Source of the DNA: Salinarimonas sp.
Lineage (GTDB): Bacteria; Pseudomonadota; Alphaproteobacteria; Rhizobiales; Beijerinckiaceae
Reading direction: 5' to 3'
DNA: 64,000 nucleotides
Assembly: GCF_040111675.1 (NCBI RefSeq)
Contig: NZ_CP157794.1
Coordinates: 2,625,501-2,689,500, forward strand
In this document: in pieces, positions 47,261-54,967 of the stretch
How positions within the stretch are numbered: the stretch's first letter is position 1
Layout of the letters: each line of letters opens with the position of its first letter
Notes under the pieces: model-generated
What the model was told of the DNA's origin: nothing
The model's input: only the letters and a program-made list of their open reading frames with translations
The model's database searches: none
Position numbers and translations under genes: made by a program

Positions 47261-47430
47261 CGGAAACAGCGCTCCCGCAAGTGTGGACATGGTCCGGGCG
47301 TCGCCCGTCGATGTCAATGCGTTGCCGGATCCGCCCGCACATCGCGCCCGAGCGGCCACCTTGCCCTGGATCAAGGCGGCCGCTCCTGGAGCGGCATAAC
47401 CAGAGGCTCGGGGCGGCACGGAGGTTCGGA

Positions 47431-47724
47431 ATGGCGCAGGACGAGACGGTCGCGAGAGGGAAGAGCGCGCTCGACGCGCGGGTCGAGACGCAGACGCTCT
47501 ATCTGATGGAGATGATGCGCCGCCTCGGCGTCAGCCGCGGCGCGGCGTGGGACGAGGCGGAGCGCGCGGCGCAGACCGATGCGGAGGCGTTGTGCGCCGC
47601 CTGTCCGGAACAGGCCGCCTGCGCGGCGCTGCAGGCCGCGGAGGCCGCGCTCGACGCGCCACCGGCCTTCTGCGGAAACGCGGACTACGTGCGTGCCCAC
47701 CTGGCCGGCCGGCGCGCGCACTGA
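47431..47724 (+). CDS. DUF6455 family protein
   Basis: A 97-residue protein. The C-terminal two thirds carry the cysteine pattern CAACPEQAACAALQAA ... CGNADYV typical of DUF6455, a small alphaproteobacterial family of unknown function that may bind a metal or Fe-S centre. The N-terminal helix ETQTLYLMEMMRRLGVSRGAA is also characteristic. GGAGG precedes the ATG. It faces away from the secreted-protein gene and converges on the next small gene. Confidence 0.82.
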   Translation: MAQDETVARGKSALDARVETQTLYLMEMMRRLGVSRGAAWDEAERAAQTDAEALCAACPEQAACAALQAAEAALDAPPAFCGNADYVRAHLAGRRAH

Positions 47725-47731
47725 CGCGCGC

Positions 47732-47992
47732 TCACGAAGCCGGACGTCCGTCGTCCGGCGCGATCTGCGCCTCGTCGGCCTCGGCGAGGCTGCCGCTCGG
47801 ATCGCCGGGGAGGTCGACGACGGCGAGGAGGCCGTGGGCGGCGAGCGCGGCGTAGGCGGCCTCGTGCTCGGGCGCGCCGCCGGCCACCGCCTCGTCGAAA
47901 TCGGCGAGGACGTCGGCTGCGCCGGCGCCGGCCTGCTCGGCGAGCGCCTCGCGCCAGGTCTGGCTCATGCGCTTCCTCGCGACCCGGGCCAT
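47732..47992 (-). CDS. Small acidic protein, unknown
   Basis: An 86-residue protein with a short basic start (MARVARKRMSQTW), then an alanine-rich acidic helical body and an acidic tail. GGAGGT lies six bases before the ATG at 47992, a strong initiation signal. No family recognised. It ends 7 bp from the convergent DUF6455 gene. Confidence 0.6.
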   Translation of the reverse strand: MARVARKRMSQTWREALAEQAGAGAADVLADFDEAVAGGAPEHEAAYAALAAHGLLAVVDLPGDPSGSLAEADEAQIAPDDGRPAS

Positions 47993-48081
47993 GGTGACAC
48001 CTCCTCGTCGAACGCCGTCGCCGTCGCCGCCCCCATAAATGCGCCTCATTCGCGTTGCCGAACAGGGGGGTGGCGCGCATC

Positions 48082-49365
48082 ATGGCGGGGACGAAGGCGC
48101 GGGGCGAGCGGATGAGCCGACGCAGCGACACGACGAGCACGACAGCGGCGCGGGGCGGGGCCGGACGCGCGCCGGTTCTGATTCTCGCCGCGCTCGCCGC
48201 CGTCGGATGGGTCGCGGCCTTCTACGCCCTGTGGCTCGACGCCGGGAATCGTGCGGCCGCCTCCGCGCAGATCGCGCGGCTCCAGGCCGAGAACGCCATG
48301 CTGCGCCAGGCTCTGGCGCCGGTCGACGACCTCGCCGCTCCGCCCGCGCGGGCGCCCGAGGCCCATGTCTCCCTGGAGCCGGCCGAGACCGGCGGCGTGA
48401 TTCGCCTGGCCGAGGCCGGCGAGGTCGCCGTCGCCCGCGCCGAGCGCGACGGCCTCGTCGCGGAGATCGCCCGGCTCGACCAGGATCGAGAGCTCGCCGC
48501 CCGGCGACTTGTCGAGATCGACGCCGAAGCCCAGGCGGCCGAGCAGCAGCGAATCGTCCGCGAGCAGGCGGCCCGCGCGCTCGAGAATCGCGTCCTCGCC
48601 CTGCGCGACGACATCGTGCGGCTCGAGCGTCAGGTGGCCGAGGCCGAACGCGAGCTCGTGGGGGCGCGCGAGGCCCGCGACGCCCTGGCGGCCGAGATCG
48701 CGACGGGGACCGCCGCCCGCGACCAGCTCGCGGCGGAAGTCGCCGCCCTCGACGAGGAGGCGCGCACGACCCGCGCCATGCTCGCCGATCTCGCCGCGCG
48801 CCGCGATGCGCTCGTCGCCGAGATCGCGACCCTCCAGGACGAGACCGAGATGGCCGAGACCGCGCTCGCTCAGGCACGCGGCGCCCGCGATGCGGCGCGC
48901 GAGGACGTCGGCGCGCTCGAGCAGCGCATCGGTGCGCTGGAGGGCGAGGTCGCCGCTCTCGAGGCGCGCGCCGCCCAGGCGCGCGCGACGGCGCGGGAGG
49001 CCGAGGCGCAGGCCGCGGCGGCGCAGGCGGACGATCCGGCGCAGGCGCAGGCCGCCGAAGCGCGCCTCGCCGCCTTGCGCGACGAGGCCGTGGCGGAGGA
49101 GGAGCGGCTCGCGGCCCTGCGCGAGGAGATCGCCGTCGTCCGCGGCCGCATGGACGATCGCGCCGGCGCCCTCGACGATGCGAACGACCGGCTCGCCGAC
49201 ATCGAGGCCGCCATCGCCTCCGCCGAGGCGCGGCTCGCCGAGCGCGAAGCGGCGCTACGCACACCGCAGGCCCCGGCCGCCACCTCGCGCCGGGCCGAGC
49301 AGCCCGCGGTCGAGACGCGCCCGGACGGTGCGCGAATCATCCGCGTCGTTCCGTCCTTCCAGTGA
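48082..49365 (+). CDS. Membrane-anchored coiled-coil protein
   Basis: A 427-residue protein with one N-terminal membrane helix (APVLILAALAAVGWVAAFYAL, split around residue 35-52) followed by ~330 residues of continuous heptad-rich coiled coil. It is full of Ala, Glu and Arg with repeated AEIA, LDxE and ARRDAL patterns, and ends in RPDGARIIRVVPSFQ. Topology suggests a long periplasmic rod tethered to the inner membrane. No enzymatic domain. The start could be 48082 or 48112. Function unknown; envelope structuring is one possibility. Confidence 0.78.
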   Translation: MAGTKARGERMSRRSDTTSTTAARGGAGRAPVLILAALAAVGWVAAFYALWLDAGNRAAASAQIARLQAENAMLRQALAPVDDLAAPPARAPEAHVSLEPAETGGVIRLAEAGEVAVARAERDGLVAEIARLDQDRELAARRLVEIDAEAQAAEQQRIVREQAARALENRVLALRDDIVRLERQVAEAERELVGAREARDALAAEIATGTAARDQLAAEVAALDEEARTTRAMLADLAARRDALVAEIATLQDETEMAETALAQARGARDAAREDVGALEQRIGALEGEVAALEARAAQARATAREAEAQAAAAQADDPAQAQAAEARLAALRDEAVAEEERLAALREEIAVVRGRMDDRAGALDDANDRLADIEAAIASAEARLAEREAALRTPQAPAATSRRAEQPAVETRPDGARIIRVVPSFQ

Positions 49366-49443
49366 GCGCGCGGGCGCGCCGAACGCCCGCGCCCGCCGAT
49401 CGTTTCCCTTCCGAAGCGCGAGCCTGAAGCGGAGGGAACGGTC

Positions 49444-50262
49444 ATGCCCGTCTCGGAGAACTTCCTCGACCTCGGCGGCCAGACCGCCCTCGTCACCGGC
49501 GCCTCGTCCGGGATCGGCGCGGGGATCGCGCTCCTCCTCGGGCGCGCGGGCGCGAACGTCGTCGTCAACTATCGCAAGAGCAAGGAGGGGGCGGACGCCG
49601 TCGTGTCAGAGCTCTCGGAGCGCGGCTGCACGGCGACGGCGATCCAGGCCGACGTCTCGAAGGAGGAGGACGTCGTGCGCCTGTTCGAGGAGACGCGCGC
49701 GGCCTTCGGCACGATCCATGTCCTGATCGCGAATGCCGGCGTGCAGCAGGACGCGCCGGCCCACGAGATGAGCCTCGATCAGTGGCGCAAGGTGCTCGAC
49801 GTGAACCTGACGGGCCAGTTCCTCTGCTGTCGCGAGGCGATCCGCGAGTTCAGGCGCCGCGGGATGGTCCCGGAGACCTGCCCGGCGCTCGGCAAGATCG
49901 TCTCGATCTCCTCCGTGCACCAGTTCATTCCCTGGGCGGGCCGGGTGAACTACGCGGCCTCGAAGGGCGGGATCATGCTGATGATGCAGTCGCTCGCGCA
50001 GGAATACGCCCACGAGAAGATCCGGGTGAACGGCATCGCGCCGGGCGCGATCAAGACCGCGATCAACAAGGAGAGCTGGGAGGACCCGAAGGCCGAGAAG
50101 GACCTCCTCGGCCTCATCCCCTACGGCCGCGTCGGCGAGCCCGACGACATCGCGAAGGCCGCGCTCTGGCTCGCCTCCGACGCCAGCGACTACGTCACCG
50201 GCGAGACCATCGTGGTCGACGGCGGCATGGCGCTCTACCCCGCCTTCCGCGAGGGCGGGTGA
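49444..50262 (+). CDS. Glucose 1-dehydrogenase-like SDR
   Basis: A 272-residue classical SDR resembling bacterial glucose 1-dehydrogenases. The cofactor motif is TGASSGIGAG, the structural NAG is in IANAGVQQ, the catalytic Ser is in SISSVHQ and YAASK is the YxxxK motif. PGAIKTAINKE and GETIVVDGG end the protein as in that subgroup. GGAGGGAACGGTC precedes the ATG. It stands alone; substrate could be glucose or another polyol or sugar. Confidence 0.92.
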   Translation: MPVSENFLDLGGQTALVTGASSGIGAGIALLLGRAGANVVVNYRKSKEGADAVVSELSERGCTATAIQADVSKEEDVVRLFEETRAAFGTIHVLIANAGVQQDAPAHEMSLDQWRKVLDVNLTGQFLCCREAIREFRRRGMVPETCPALGKIVSISSVHQFIPWAGRVNYAASKGGIMLMMQSLAQEYAHEKIRVNGIAPGAIKTAINKESWEDPKAEKDLLGLIPYGRVGEPDDIAKAALWLASDASDYVTGETIVVDGGMALYPAFREGG

Positions 50263-50272
50263 GCGCGGGCGC

Positions 50273-51325
50273 TCACGTCCCGAGGCGCCGCCAGACGTCG
50301 AGCTGCGACCAGGTCTCCAGGAACGCGTACGGATAGGCCGGCAGGCCGGGCGCCGAGACCTCCGCGAGAGCCGCGACCTCCTCGTCCGCGAGGACGAGGT
50401 CCGCCGCTCCGAGGTTGGCGTCGAGCTGCTGCGCATCGCGCGCTCCGACGAGGACGGAGGCGACGCCGGGCCGCGCCAAGAGCCAGGCGAGCGCGACCTG
50501 CGCCATCGGCCGGTCGTGGCGCTCGGCGATCGCCCGAAGGACGTCGAGGACGACGTGCGTGCGCTCCGTGTTGCGCAAATCGTAGGCCTCGACCCCGCGC
50601 GCCGGGTTCTCGCCCAGGCGTGTCGCTCCGCTCGGGCGAACGTCGGCGCGGTACTTGCCGGTGAGCCAGCCGCCGCCCAGCGGCGACCACGGCGTGAGCG
50701 CGATCCCGGCCTCCAGGCAGCAGGGCAGCACCTCGAGCTCGATGCCGCGCTCCAGCAGATTGTATTGCGGCTGCAGCGCGACGGGCGCGGGGAGCCCCCC
50801 GGCGCGCGCGGTCGAGACGATCCGCTCCAGCTGCCAGGCGGCGAGGTTCGACCAGCCGACATGGTGGATCCTGCCCGCACGCACGAGGTCCTGGAGCGTC
50901 GCGAGGGTCTCGGCGACGTCGGTGTGCCGGTCCCAGCCGTGGACGAAATAGAGGTCGATCGCCTCGACCTGCAGGCGACGCAGGCTCGCCTCGACGGCGC
51001 GCACGAGACCGCGGCGCGAGGCGCCGTGGCTGCCCGGCGGCGGCCGGAACCGGCCCTTGGTCGCCACGACGAGATCGCCGAGGCCGCCTCGCCGCCGGCC
51101 CCAGCGGCCGATGATCTCCTCGGACGCGCCGCCGCCGTAGACGTCGGCCGTGTCGACGAAGGTCCCGCCGCGGGCGACGAACAGGTCGAGCTGTCGGTGG
51201 GCCTCCTCCTCGGGCGTCTCGACGCCGAAGGTCATCGTGCCGAGGCCCAGCGTCGAGACGATCGGCCCTCCCCCTGCAAGGCTGCGCGTCGGCATGGGCG
51301 TCGCATGATCTCGCTCTTCCGTCAT
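50273..51325 (-). CDS. Aldo/keto reductase
   Basis: A 350-residue NADPH-dependent aldo/keto reductase of the YghZ/Tas-like group. The catalytic tetrad is visible: D in FVDTADVYGGG, the Tyr of the same motif, K in VVATKGRF and H in YFVHGWD. The C-terminal cofactor site SVLVGARDAQQLDANL is present. Start is ATG at 51325 or 51295. It is divergent from a LysR gene only 89 bp away and is the likely regulatory target. Substrate unknown. Confidence 0.92.
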   Translation of the reverse strand: MTEERDHATPMPTRSLAGGGPIVSTLGLGTMTFGVETPEEEAHRQLDLFVARGGTFVDTADVYGGGASEEIIGRWGRRRGGLGDLVVATKGRFRPPPGSHGASRRGLVRAVEASLRRLQVEAIDLYFVHGWDRHTDVAETLATLQDLVRAGRIHHVGWSNLAAWQLERIVSTARAGGLPAPVALQPQYNLLERGIELEVLPCCLEAGIALTPWSPLGGGWLTGKYRADVRPSGATRLGENPARGVEAYDLRNTERTHVVLDVLRAIAERHDRPMAQVALAWLLARPGVASVLVGARDAQQLDANLGAADLVLADEEVAALAEVSAPGLPAYPYAFLETWSQLDVWRRLGT

Positions 51326-51414
51326 CCCGGCTCTCCTCGTCGCGGCTCTTGACCGGGACGAGGCTAGCGGGCTTCCTTCGTGCTCGAAACGAAACGGTTC
51401 GAACAGGTCTTTTC

Positions 51415-52239
51415 ATGCATGAAACGAGCATCGGCTGGGAGAACCTCCGGCTCTTCCTCGCCGTCGCCCGCGCCGGCGGCCTGTCGCCGGCGGCGCGGGC
51501 GACCGGGAGCAGCCCCGCGACGCTCGGGCGGCGCATGAGCGCACTGGAACGGGCGCTCGGACGCGAGCTGTTCGTGCGGCGCGATCGCGGCTACGAGCCG
51601 ACGCCCGAGGGCCGCGCGCTGATGGACGAGCTCGCCGAGATCGAGGCGCGCATCCTCCGGCTGACGGCCGCGCCCGCCGGGGGCGCGCGCCCGCTCGTCA
51701 AGCTGTCTGCCGGCACCTGGACGACGCTCTTCCTGCTGGAGCGGCTCGACGAGATCGTCGGCGCGCCGCCCGACATCCGGCTGCGCTTCATCGCGGCGGA
51801 GAGCGTGCTCGACATCCCGCACCGCGAAGCCCTCATCGGCCTGCGCAACCGACGCCCGACCGAGACCGGCCTCGCCGGGCGCCGGCTCGGGGCGGTGAAT
51901 TTCGCGCCCTACGCCGCTCCGGGCGCGCCGGCGCGCTGGATCAAGGTCGTCGCCGACACGCCGTCCGCCCGCTGGCTCGACCGCGAGATCGGCGCCGACG
52001 CGTTCTGCGAGGTCAGCACGCCGCGCAACAGCCTCGACCTCGCGCTGGCGGCCGCGGGCGTCGCCCTGCTGCCGACCTTCGTCGGCGACCGGCAGGCGGG
52101 CCTGGAGAGGGTCGGCGAGACGATCCCGGAGCTCGCCCACGAGCAATGGCTCGTCACGCACCAGCACGACCGGCACCTGCCGGAGGTCCGGCGCACCATC
52201 GACCGGCTGTGCGCGATCTACGACCGGACGGCGCGCTGA
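51415..52239 (+). CDS. LysR-family transcriptional regulator
   Basis: A 274-residue LysR regulator. The N-terminal winged helix is NLRLFLAVARAGGLSPAARA ... TLGRRMSALERALGRELFVRR, as in the class. The C-terminal domain is a little shorter than usual, with a periplasmic-binding-like fold. The ATG at 51415 gives a proper helix-turn-helix start. The 89-bp gap to the divergent aldo/keto reductase contains repeated CGAAAC and TTCGAAC motifs that could be its operator. Confidence 0.9.
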   Translation: MHETSIGWENLRLFLAVARAGGLSPAARATGSSPATLGRRMSALERALGRELFVRRDRGYEPTPEGRALMDELAEIEARILRLTAAPAGGARPLVKLSAGTWTTLFLLERLDEIVGAPPDIRLRFIAAESVLDIPHREALIGLRNRRPTETGLAGRRLGAVNFAPYAAPGAPARWIKVVADTPSARWLDREIGADAFCEVSTPRNSLDLALAAAGVALLPTFVGDRQAGLERVGETIPELAHEQWLVTHQHDRHLPEVRRTIDRLCAIYDRTAR

Positions 52240-52254
52240 GACGGTCGGGCGCCC

Positions 52255-54354
52255 TCACGCGCTGCGCCCCGCCCCGAGGAGCCGCATCGCATTGAGGGTC
52301 ACCAGCACCGTCGCGCCGGTATCGGCCAGGATCGCCGGCCACAGGCCGGTGATCCCGAGCACGGTCGTCACCAGGAAGACGGCCTTCAGCCCCAGCGCGA
52401 CCGCGATGTTCTGGCGGATGTTCGCCATCGTGTCGCGGGAGAGGCGCACCATGCGCGCGACGTCCGACACGCGGCCGTTCAGCGCCGCCGCGTCTCCCGT
52501 CTCGAGCGCGACGTCGGTCCCGCCGCCCATGGCGATGCCGACATGCGCGGCGGCGAGCGCCGGCGCGTCGTTGATGCCGTCTCCCACCTTGGCGACGATG
52601 CGGCCTTCCGCCTTGAGCTTGTCGACGAGGCGCATCTTGTCCTGCGGCAGGAGCTCGGCATGCGCCGCGATGCCGAGGCGCTCGGCGATGGCCGCCGCGG
52701 TGGTCGCGTTGTCGCCGGTGAGCATGACGGGGGCGATCCCGAGCCGCTCCAGCGCGCGCAAACCCTCGGCCGCGTCCTCCCGCGGCTCGTCGCGCACGGC
52801 GATCAGGCCCGCGGGGCGCTCGGCGACCATCAGGACGGAGACCGTCTTGCCCTCGCCTTGAAGCGCCGCGATCCGCGCCTCGACCTCCGCGCCGAACGGC
52901 GCGATCGCGGCGGCGGCGGGGGGCGCGCCGAGAAAGAGCGCGCGGCGCCGTGCGCGGCCCTTCACGCCCTTGCCGCCGAGCGCCATGACGCCGATGGCGG
53001 GCGTGACCGGCACGCCCTCGGCCTCGGCGCGGGCGATTACGGCCTTGGCGATCGGGTGGGAGGACGTCGCGTCGAGCGCGGCGGCGTCCTCCAGCACCTC
53101 GGCCTCGCCGCAGCCGAACCCGACCACGTCGGTGACGACGGGGCGGCTCTCGGTGAGCGTCCCGGTCTTGTCGAGGGCGACCGCGTCGACGCGCCCGAGG
53201 ATCTCGAGCACCGCGCCGCCCTTGATCAGGAGCCCGCGCCGGGCGCCGGCGGCGAGGCCGGCGGCGATGGCGGCCGGCGTCGAGATCACGAGGGCGCAGG
53301 GGCAGCCGATGAGGAGGATGGCGAGGCCCTTGTAGACCCACTCGATCCACGGCTCGCCGGCGACGAGGGGCGGCAGGGTCGCGACCAGCAAGCCGAGCGC
53401 CAGCACCGCCGGCGTGTAGATCCGCGCGAAGCGGTCGATGAAGCGCTCGGTGGGGGCCTTCGCCTCCTGCGCCTCCTCGACCAGGCGCACGACGCGGGCG
53501 ATCGTGTTGTCCTGCGCCTCCGCCGTCACGCGCACGCGCAGGGACGCGTCCGTGTTGATCGTGCCCGCGAAGACGCCGTCGCCCGGCGCCTTCGGCCGTG
53601 GCACGCTCTCGCCGGTGACGGGCGCCTCGTCGACGGCGCTCTCGCCGGAGAGGACCGCGCCGTCCGCCGGGATGCGATCGCCGGGGCGCACCACGATGAC
53701 GTCGCCCGGGACGAGGGAGGCGGCTTCCACGACGGCGAGCCCGCCCTCGCGCTCGAGGAGCGCGGTCTTCGGCACGAGGGCGGTGAGGGCGCGGATGCCG
53801 GCGCGGGCGCGGCCGGCGGCGACGCCCTCCAAGAGCTCGCCGACGAGGAAGAGGAGCACGACGATCGCCGCCTCCTCGGTCTCGCCGATGATCACCGCGC
53901 CGATGGCGGCGATCGACATCAGGGTCTCGATCGTGAAGGGGGCGCCCGCCCGCGCGGCGGAGAGCGCGCGCCGGGCGATCGGGACGAGGCCGATCAGCAT
54001 CGCGGCCGTGTAGGCGGCGGCCTCGTAGGCGGGCAGGACGTGGCCGAGGGCGAAGGCCGCCGCGAGGCCGAGCGCGCAGGCCAAGGCGAGCTGCGCCTTC
54101 GGCGCGCGCCACCAGGCGGGCTCCTCCGCGGAGGGCGCGCCGGCGGCGAGGGGCGCGATGCCGTAGCCGAGCCCGCGCACGGCGGCCTCGACGTCCGCTC
54201 GCGCGGCGTCGGGCGCGCTCAGCCGCAGCGTCTGCGCGGTGGCGTTCACCGCGACCTCGCCGACGCCCTCGATCCGCGTCACCGCCGTCTCGATCTTGCG
54301 GGCGCAGGAGGCGCAATCCATCCCGTCCACGCGATATCTCAGGGTCTCGCCCAT
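52255..54354 (-). CDS. zntA: Zn2+/Cd2+/Pb2+-exporting P1B-type ATPase
   Basis: A 699-residue heavy-metal pump of the inner membrane. An N-terminal HMA domain has the metal-binding DCASC motif (CxxC, residues ~14-17). The transmembrane CPC motif is in LLIGCPCALVIST, the phosphorylation site is DKTGTLTE, HP is in SSHPIAKAV, and GDGINDAPAL is the hinge. Membrane helix 8 holds the conserved aspartate in LADTGATVLVTLNAMRLL, as in P1B-2 (Zn/Cd/Pb) pumps. It is divergent from a MerR regulator across a perfect operator. ATG at 54354. Confidence 0.94.
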   Translation of the reverse strand: MGETLRYRVDGMDCASCARKIETAVTRIEGVGEVAVNATAQTLRLSAPDAARADVEAAVRGLGYGIAPLAAGAPSAEEPAWWRAPKAQLALACALGLAAAFALGHVLPAYEAAAYTAAMLIGLVPIARRALSAARAGAPFTIETLMSIAAIGAVIIGETEEAAIVVLLFLVGELLEGVAAGRARAGIRALTALVPKTALLEREGGLAVVEAASLVPGDVIVVRPGDRIPADGAVLSGESAVDEAPVTGESVPRPKAPGDGVFAGTINTDASLRVRVTAEAQDNTIARVVRLVEEAQEAKAPTERFIDRFARIYTPAVLALGLLVATLPPLVAGEPWIEWVYKGLAILLIGCPCALVISTPAAIAAGLAAGARRGLLIKGGAVLEILGRVDAVALDKTGTLTESRPVVTDVVGFGCGEAEVLEDAAALDATSSHPIAKAVIARAEAEGVPVTPAIGVMALGGKGVKGRARRRALFLGAPPAAAAIAPFGAEVEARIAALQGEGKTVSVLMVAERPAGLIAVRDEPREDAAEGLRALERLGIAPVMLTGDNATTAAAIAERLGIAAHAELLPQDKMRLVDKLKAEGRIVAKVGDGINDAPALAAAHVGIAMGGGTDVALETGDAAALNGRVSDVARMVRLSRDTMANIRQNIAVALGLKAVFLVTTVLGITGLWPAILADTGATVLVTLNAMRLLGAGRSA

Positions 54355-54403
54355 GGTCTTCGTCGTCGCCTGCCGTCGTCGTCGTTGATCCGATGTCTCG
54401 GGC

Positions 54404-54434
54404 ACGCTACGACCTCTAGCAGCTAGAGGTTCAA
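54404..54434 (-). promoter_or_regulatory. zntA promoter with MerR-type operator
   Basis: The leftward promoter has -35 TTGAAC (54434-54429), a 19-bp spacer and -10 TAGCGT (54409-54404). The spacer region contains the perfect 19-bp palindrome ACCTCTAGCAGCTAGAGGT (54412-54430). The over-long spacer is the mark of MerR-family metal activation by promoter untwisting. Confidence 0.92.
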
Positions 54435-54448
54435 GAGGGAAAACGCGC

Positions 54449-54889
54449 ATGCCGGCCGGAGAAACGACCCGGGACGATCTCGCCATCGGCGACCTCTCGC
54501 GCCGCACCGGCGTGAAGGTCCCGACCATCCGCTATTACGAGAGCATCGGGCTCCTGCCCGCGCCGGCTCGCACGGAGGGCGGACAGCGGCGCTACGGGGC
54601 GGACCACCTGCGCCGCCTCGCCTTCGTGCGCCACGCCCGCGATCTCGGCTTCGAGATCGAGGCGATTCGCGAGCTCCTGGCCATGGCGGCGGACCCGCAG
54701 CGCGGCTGCGGGGAGGCGCACGCCATCACCCGCGCGCACCTCTCCGCCGTGGAGGACCGCATCGCCCGGCTCGAGGCCCTGCGCGACGAGCTGCGCACGA
54801 TGCTCGCCTGCGCCAACGGCACGATGGCGGAGTGCCGGATCATCGAGGTGCTGGCCGATCACGACGAGTGCCTGCACGAGCGGCACTGA
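54449..54889 (+). CDS. MerR-family metal-responsive activator (ZntR/CadR-like)
   Basis: A 146-residue MerR regulator. The helix-turn-helix is LAIGDLSRRTGVKVPTIRYYE, followed by the coupling helices and a C-terminal metal-binding loop with Cys in RGCGEAH, LACANG, AECRIIE and DECLHERH. The C-terminal CxxH set resembles ZntR, CadR and PbrR. It should activate zntA on Zn, Cd or Pb excess; the exact metal cannot be read from the sequence. GAGGGAAAA precedes the ATG. Its own promoter overlaps the zntA operator. Confidence 0.93.
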   Translation: MPAGETTRDDLAIGDLSRRTGVKVPTIRYYESIGLLPAPARTEGGQRRYGADHLRRLAFVRHARDLGFEIEAIRELLAMAADPQRGCGEAHAITRAHLSAVEDRIARLEALRDELRTMLACANGTMAECRIIEVLADHDECLHERH

Positions 54890-54902
54890 CCCGCGGAAGG
54901 GG

Positions 54903-54937
54903 AAAGGGCCCCGCCGGCGACGCCGACGGGGCCCTTT
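54903..54937. terminator. Bidirectional terminator between merR-type gene and rne
   Basis: AAAGGGCCCCG (54903-54913) pairs with CGGGGCCCTTT (54927-54937), with A and T tails on both sides, so it can serve as an intrinsic terminator in both directions between these convergent genes. Confidence 0.88.
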
Positions 54938-54967
54938 CTCATGGTCGACACGGCGAGCCGCTCGGGC

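Noticed and set aside
44073..47342. Minus-strand frame of ~1090 codons overlapping prfB and uvrD
   Set aside because: It is an out-of-frame shadow of uvrD. The true uvrD frame has every helicase motif.
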